Source: [Clostridium] fimetarium (GTDB taxonomy: Bacteria > Bacillota > Clostridia > Lachnospirales > Lachnospiraceae). Taken from it: a stretch of 64,000 nucleotides of DNA. This document shows positions 60,555 through 64,000 of the stretch, one piece after another. Within the stretch, counting starts at the first letter, position 1; the number at the start of each line of letters is the position of its first letter. The DNA lies in NCBI RefSeq assembly GCF_900111235.1, contig NZ_FOJI01000005.1, positions 124,001 through 188,000 on the forward strand. Direction: 5' to 3'. The notes beneath the pieces are model-generated. The model did not search any database, was not told where the DNA came from, and saw nothing but the letters and a program-made list of their open reading frames with translations. The position numbers were made by a program, and so were the translations under genes.

Positions 60555-61040
60555 ATGAATAATTGGAAATTTGCAATTGATATGGAATTAGATGGAGAAA
60601 AATACTATAGAGAACAAGCAAATATCAATAAAGACAATGGTCTGAATGTGGTATGTCTTATGCTTGCTGAGGATGAAAAAAAGCATGCTCAGATTCTAAC
60701 GGATAAGATGAATGAAAAGTCTTTTCAGTTAATAGAATCAGATACTCTTTTAAAGGCTAAAAACATATTTGAAGGTATTGGAAATATAAAAACTGAGGGT
60801 AAAGAAATTTCTAGTCAACTCGATTTCTATAGAATAGCGACAGAGAAAGAAAAACAAAGTATTGATCTTTATAAGGAATATTTAGCGAAAGCTACTGCAA
60901 ATGAAGAAAAAGAGTTGTTTGAATATTTGATTGAGCAAGAAAAGCATCACTATGAAGTCCTTGATAACATCGCTTCATTACTCTTAAAACCAGAAGAATG
61001 GGTTGAAAATGCTGAATTTGGTATTCGAAAAGAGTACTAA
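60555..61040 (+). CDS. Ferritin-like diiron protein (rubrerythrin-type, no rubredoxin domain)
   Basis: A 161-residue four-helix protein. Diiron ligands are suggested by the Glu in DMELDGEKYY, AEDEKKHAQIL, ATEKEKQSIDLY and EQEKHHYEVL, matching the rubrerythrin/YciE-like ferritin fold. It lacks the rubredoxin tail of the other two rubrerythrins in the window. The ATG at 60555 follows AAAGGAG; the in-frame ATG 39 bases upstream has no site. Its exact reaction is unknown; peroxide or iron handling is likely. Confidence 0.85.
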   Translation: MNNWKFAIDMELDGEKYYREQANINKDNGLNVVCLMLAEDEKKHAQILTDKMNEKSFQLIESDTLLKAKNIFEGIGNIKTEGKEISSQLDFYRIATEKEKQSIDLYKEYLAKATANEEKELFEYLIEQEKHHYEVLDNIASLLLKPEEWVENAEFGIRKEY

Positions 61041-61053
61041 TATTCATTAATCA

Positions 61054-61093
61054 AAAAGATCAATTATTCGTTACAGGATAATTGGTCTTTTTT
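61054..61093 (+). terminator. Intrinsic terminator after the ferritin-like gene
   Basis: 14-bp stem with one G-U (61054-61067 with 61078-61091) followed by T. Confidence 0.85.
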
Positions 61094-61167
61094 AATCTGT
61101 TTATTTAATAGTGAAATCTTATTAATAAGGTTCAAAAATACATGCTAAAAAATTTTGAAAAAAATTG

Positions 61168-61196
61168 TTGACCAGATTCATAATCTAGATGATAAT
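61168..61196 (+). promoter_or_regulatory. Promoter of the PAS-GGDEF gene
   Basis: TTGACC (61168-61173), a 17-bp spacer and GATAAT (61191-61196). The spacer contains the dyad AGATTCATAATCT (61174-61186), a possible operator. Confidence 0.6.
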
Positions 61197-61293
61197 ATTA
61201 AGAAATAGAAAATTGTTTTAAAGCTAGTTATCATTTTAAAATCTTCATAAATGGAAATAGAGCATATTAATAATTCAAAAAGGATGGTCATTT

Positions 61294-62190
61294 ATGTTAG
61301 ATGATTACAGCAACATAGAGTTGCTTGATGAGATGTTTGAAGGAGTTTACTTCGTTGATTTAAACAGGGTAATTACCTTTTGGAATAAAGGAGCAGAGGA
61401 AATCACGGGTTTTTCAGCCGAAGAAGTGATCGGTAAAAATTGCTACGATAATATTTTAGAACATGTAGATCAGAGTGGTAAACAATTATGTATTACTGGT
61501 TGTCCACTTCATCAAACGACCCAAGATGGAATTATTAGAAAAGCGAACATATTTCTACGCCATAAAGCTGGGCACCGTGTTCCTGTTTCAATAAAGACAA
61601 TTCCGCTATATAAAGACGAGAAAATAATAGGATCTGCTGAATTTATGGTAATTACTCCATTATTAGTTAATATAGAAGATGAGGCTGAAAAATATAAAAG
61701 TCTTGCTTTGAAGGATCATTTAACGGGACTCCCAAATAGAAGATACACTGAGACTTATCTTGATTTGAAAATGAAGGAATATAAAACTTTTAATATACCG
61801 TTTGGGATAGCTTTTATAGATGTTGACCATTTTAAAGTGGTAAATGATACTTACGGTCATGATGTTGGGGATGAAGTCCTTAAAATGCTTGCTAGAACCT
61901 ATGTTAATTCAACGAGAGGTAACGATTTGATTGGGCGTTGGGGTGGCGAGGAATTTTTAGCAGTATTTACAAATTGTCAGGAAAAAGTATTATTTAGTTT
62001 GGTTAATAAAATTAGAATGTTAGTTGAAAGTTCAAGATTAATAGTGAGTGATACAGAGCTAAGGGTAACGATTTCAATCGGCGCGACTATGGTTAAACCA
62101 GACGATACTATAGAATCCATGATAAAAAGAGCCGATTCTTTAATGTATAAAAGCAAAGAGGATGGAAGAAATAGATGTACAGTAGAATAA
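61294..62190 (+). CDS. PAS-GGDEF diguanylate cyclase
   Basis: Cytoplasmic cyclic-di-GMP synthase, 298 residues. A PAS domain (residues ~8-125) contains LCITGCPLHQ, a Cys pair seen in some clostridial sensor PAS domains. The GGDEF domain (~150-298) has the active site RWGGEEF and an inhibitory RxxD (RGND) five residues earlier, plus DHLTGLPNRR and FIDVDHFKVVNDTYGH. No membrane segment. It probably links an internal redox or ligand signal to cyclic-di-GMP. AAAGGATG precedes the ATG. Confidence 0.92.
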   Translation: MLDDYSNIELLDEMFEGVYFVDLNRVITFWNKGAEEITGFSAEEVIGKNCYDNILEHVDQSGKQLCITGCPLHQTTQDGIIRKANIFLRHKAGHRVPVSIKTIPLYKDEKIIGSAEFMVITPLLVNIEDEAEKYKSLALKDHLTGLPNRRYTETYLDLKMKEYKTFNIPFGIAFIDVDHFKVVNDTYGHDVGDEVLKMLARTYVNSTRGNDLIGRWGGEEFLAVFTNCQEKVLFSLVNKIRMLVESSRLIVSDTELRVTISIGATMVKPDDTIESMIKRADSLMYKSKEDGRNRCTVE

Positions 62191-62241
62191 TAAAAATTTA
62201 TCTAATAAAAAATGATTAAACTATGAAAGGAAAAGTTGAAT

Positions 62242-63405
62242 ATGAATTATAGAGTGAATCCGAAAAACAATGATAAATTATCTATACTTGGCTTTGGTTG
62301 TATGAGGTTTACAAAAGATGAGAAAGAATTGGAAAAGCAGATAATTTATGCAATAGAAAATGGGGTCAATTATTTTGATACAGCATATATTTATCCAAAT
62401 AGCGAAGTCGCTTTAGGACGAGTTCTTGCAAAAGGATATCGTGATCGCGTTAAAATAGCCACCAAAATGCCTCCATACTTAATAAAAAAATACGAAGATT
62501 TTGATAAAATTTTTAATGTAGAATTAGGACGTTTGCAAACGACCTATATTGATTATTATTTAATACATATGGTTACAGATGTTAATATTTGGAATAGACT
62601 TGTTGAATTAGGCGTTTTAGACTGGATAAAAGAAAAGAAAGAAAATGGACAGATTATTAATATTGGATTTTCTTACCATGGTGGTAAGGATGAATTTATC
62701 AAGATCGTAGATGTCTATGAGTGGGAATTTTGCTTGATACAGTATAATTATCTTGACGAGAATAAACAAGCTGGAAAAAGCGGATTACAGTACGCCGCAT
62801 CAAAAGGGTTGCCCGTTATGATAATGGAGCCACTGCGAGGTGGGAAGTTAGTTACGAATCTGCCAAAAGAAGTTTATAAAGTATGGGAAAATGCATATGT
62901 GAAACGTTCGCCAGCTGAATGGTCATTTCGTTGGATTTGGAATCATCCGGAAGTTACAGTTGTATTGTCAGGGATGAATTCGCAGGAGATGGTAGAAGAA
63001 AATATTAGAGTGGCATCGCAAGCTGAGGCAAATACATTTACAGAAGATGATTTTGAATTGTTTACGCAAGTGCGAACTATTTTAGATGAAAAAATAAAAA
63101 TCCCATGTACAGGATGTAATTATTGCATGCCATGCCCTCACGGTGTAGATATACCAACTTGTTTTTCTTGCTACAATGATAGAGAAATTGAAGGTAAAAT
63201 GTCTGCTTTTGGTAAATATATTATGCAAACTAGCATAATAAGCAAACCTCACAATGCTTCACTTTGTACAAAATGCGGATTATGTGAAAAACATTGTCCA
63301 CAAAACATTGCAATTAGAGACGAGTTATCCAACGTATCAAAAGCGATGGAAAAGTTTTACTATAAACCTTTGAAGTTTTTAATTAAAAAGTTCATGAGAT
63401 TATAA
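62242..63405 (+). CDS. Aldo/keto reductase with C-terminal 4Fe-4S ferredoxin domain (second copy type)
   Basis: Same domain plan as the gene in the lar operon: TIM barrel (1-275; NYFDTAYIYPNSE, YYLIHMVTD, MEPLRGGKL) and C-terminal Cys clusters CTGCNYCMPCPHGVDIP and CTKCGLCEKHCPQN for two 4Fe-4S centres. 387 residues. Start codon is uncertain: ATG 62242 or TTG 62236 with AAAGG in front. It follows the PAS-GGDEF gene but has no visible promoter of its own. A terminator follows. Substrate unknown. Confidence 0.91.
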   Translation: MNYRVNPKNNDKLSILGFGCMRFTKDEKELEKQIIYAIENGVNYFDTAYIYPNSEVALGRVLAKGYRDRVKIATKMPPYLIKKYEDFDKIFNVELGRLQTTYIDYYLIHMVTDVNIWNRLVELGVLDWIKEKKENGQIINIGFSYHGGKDEFIKIVDVYEWEFCLIQYNYLDENKQAGKSGLQYAASKGLPVMIMEPLRGGKLVTNLPKEVYKVWENAYVKRSPAEWSFRWIWNHPEVTVVLSGMNSQEMVEENIRVASQAEANTFTEDDFELFTQVRTILDEKIKIPCTGCNYCMPCPHGVDIPTCFSCYNDREIEGKMSAFGKYIMQTSIISKPHNASLCTKCGLCEKHCPQNIAIRDELSNVSKAMEKFYYKPLKFLIKKFMRL

Positions 63406-63423
63406 ATAAATGTTAATAAATAT

Positions 63424-63452
63424 ATCCCCTTTGAGATGTTTTCAGAGGGGAT
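63424..63452 (+). terminator. Terminator after the Fe-S aldo/keto reductase
   Basis: 11-bp stem with one G-U (63424-63434 with 63442-63452), followed by a weakly T-rich tail. Confidence 0.65.
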
Positions 63453-63922
63453 GTCTTTGTTAGAAAAGGTCAGGAAACAGTCGAGGGGAGACAGCCAAAA
63501 TCATAAGAAAAAAATTTAGTGCAACATTATTAGTGTGGCATTCGTAATACATAGTAGGAGGGAAAAATAAAAGATTTATTGGAAATATAGTTGCAGAATC
63601 AGTTTTCTAAAACTCCAATGAAAATTATAGAATATGGTATGTTTGTCCTATTATATTTTATTCGATTTTATTAAGATTAGAAATAATAAAGTTCCTGAAT
63701 AGGGCGCCTTTTACTTTATGGTGTGACGACGGGGAGCATAAGTTATAATTTTACAATCAAATTTACTTTTAAATGTAAAGAACTTGTTGTATAATATGAG
63801 TTAGATATATTTTTAACATTATTTTGGACTTGATTATTAATTAAAAAAGGGAGAAATATTATGCTATATAAGTTTTTCTATTAGCTTACGTGACTGAATT
63901 GATATTTCGAGAGGGAAATTAA
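63453..63922. other. Intergenic stretch with a tiny ORF
   Basis: 470 bases without a normal gene. At 63861-63884 a seven-codon ORF (MLYKFFY) follows a good GGGAG site, 38 bases before the next gene; it could be a leader peptide. A TATAAT-like box is at 63790-63795 without a clear -35. Nothing else is apparent. Confidence 0.4.
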
Positions 63923-64000
63923 ATGAATAAAACGAACAAAAAAAGTAAGACAAATAAAATAAAATATATAGTTATTGTTGCTGTCCTATTATCGATTGCA
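63923..64000 (+). CDS. N-terminus of a membrane or exported protein (cut by window end)
   Basis: The first 26 codons of a gene: a strongly basic start (MNKTNKKSKTNKIK) followed by YIVIVAVLLSIA, the beginning of a signal or anchor helix. GAGAGGG lies 7 bases before the ATG. The frame is open to the last base. Family cannot be told. Confidence 0.65.
   Translation, partial: MNKTNKKSKTNKIKYIVIVAVLLSIA

Overview
The window comes from an AT-rich, Gram-positive, spore-forming anaerobe of clostridial type, most likely a member of the Lachnospiraceae near Lachnoclostridium. The reasons are the low G+C sequence, strong GGAGG ribosome sites with frequent TTG and GTG starts, the anaerobic oxygen-defence genes (desulfoferrodoxin, three rubrerythrin-type proteins, rubredoxin), a two-subunit 2-oxoacid:ferredoxin oxidoreductase, Fe-S aldo/keto reductases, and TM-anchored extracellular enzymes. 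The species is inferred from gene content only. No rRNA, tRNA, CRISPR array, transposase or prophage was found.

Layout. 0-8.2 kb: the 3' end of enolase, phosphoglycerate mutase, a 2-oxoacid oxidoreductase pair, an oxygen/iron defence run (rubrerythrin, CDGSH protein, desulfoferrodoxin, ferritin, glutathione peroxidase) and L-lactate dehydrogenase. 8.3-14.2 kb: a degenerate metallopeptidase-like membrane protein, a leader-peptide attenuator before two GNAT acetyltransferases, a tandem pair of membrane/TPR-like paralogues, and a response regulator-CheX fusion with a lone CheX. 14.2-23.5 kb: NCS2 uracil/xanthine permease, a Cache-HAMP-GGDEF-HD-GYP protein, a surface purple acid phosphatase behind a PhoP-like box, a YibE/F protein and an anchored serpin. 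23.6-29.9 kb: an ABC-2 exporter with a MalT-type LuxR regulator, then rubredoxin and rubrerythrin. 30.1-37.2 kb: a nickel-pincer (NPN) cofactor operon (larE, Fe-S aldo/keto reductase, merR, larB, larC) without larA, followed by a permease and a GntR regulator. 37.2-41.8 kb: a Dus tRNA enzyme convergent with a folate operon (folC, HD protein, folP, folB-folK). 41.9-53.5 kb: an unusual group of proteins without secretion signals: a Pro-rich repeat protein, a metallophosphoesterase fused to a sugar-binding-protein domain, a subtilisin, a multicopper oxidase, and a GMC oxidoreductase with its small subunit. A lipoprotein amidase, a TipA-type MerR regulator and an Asp/Ser repeat protein follow. 53.6-64 kb: a QueG-like fragment, an MMPL exporter with a TetR regulator and three matching operators, MerR plus aldo/keto reductase, an SDR epimerase, a ferritin-like protein, a PAS-GGDEF protein, a second Fe-S aldo/keto reductase, and the start of a membrane protein.

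Regulation is unusually readable. Three promoters have the 19-bp spacer with an internal dyad that is typical of MerR control, each next to a merR gene. Three TGAAC-N4-GTTCA sites surround the TetR/MMPL pair. A TTTACA-N5-TTTACA direct repeat precedes the phosphatase. A sigma-K-like promoter precedes the Pro-rich protein, and a weaker one precedes the Asp/Ser protein. Together with the missing secretion signals, this suggests that the 42-53 kb group is a spore-surface set. The most promising novelty candidates are that group (above all the phosphoesterase/binding-protein fusion), the GNAT attenuator, and the larA-less lar operon with its Fe-S aldo/keto reductase.
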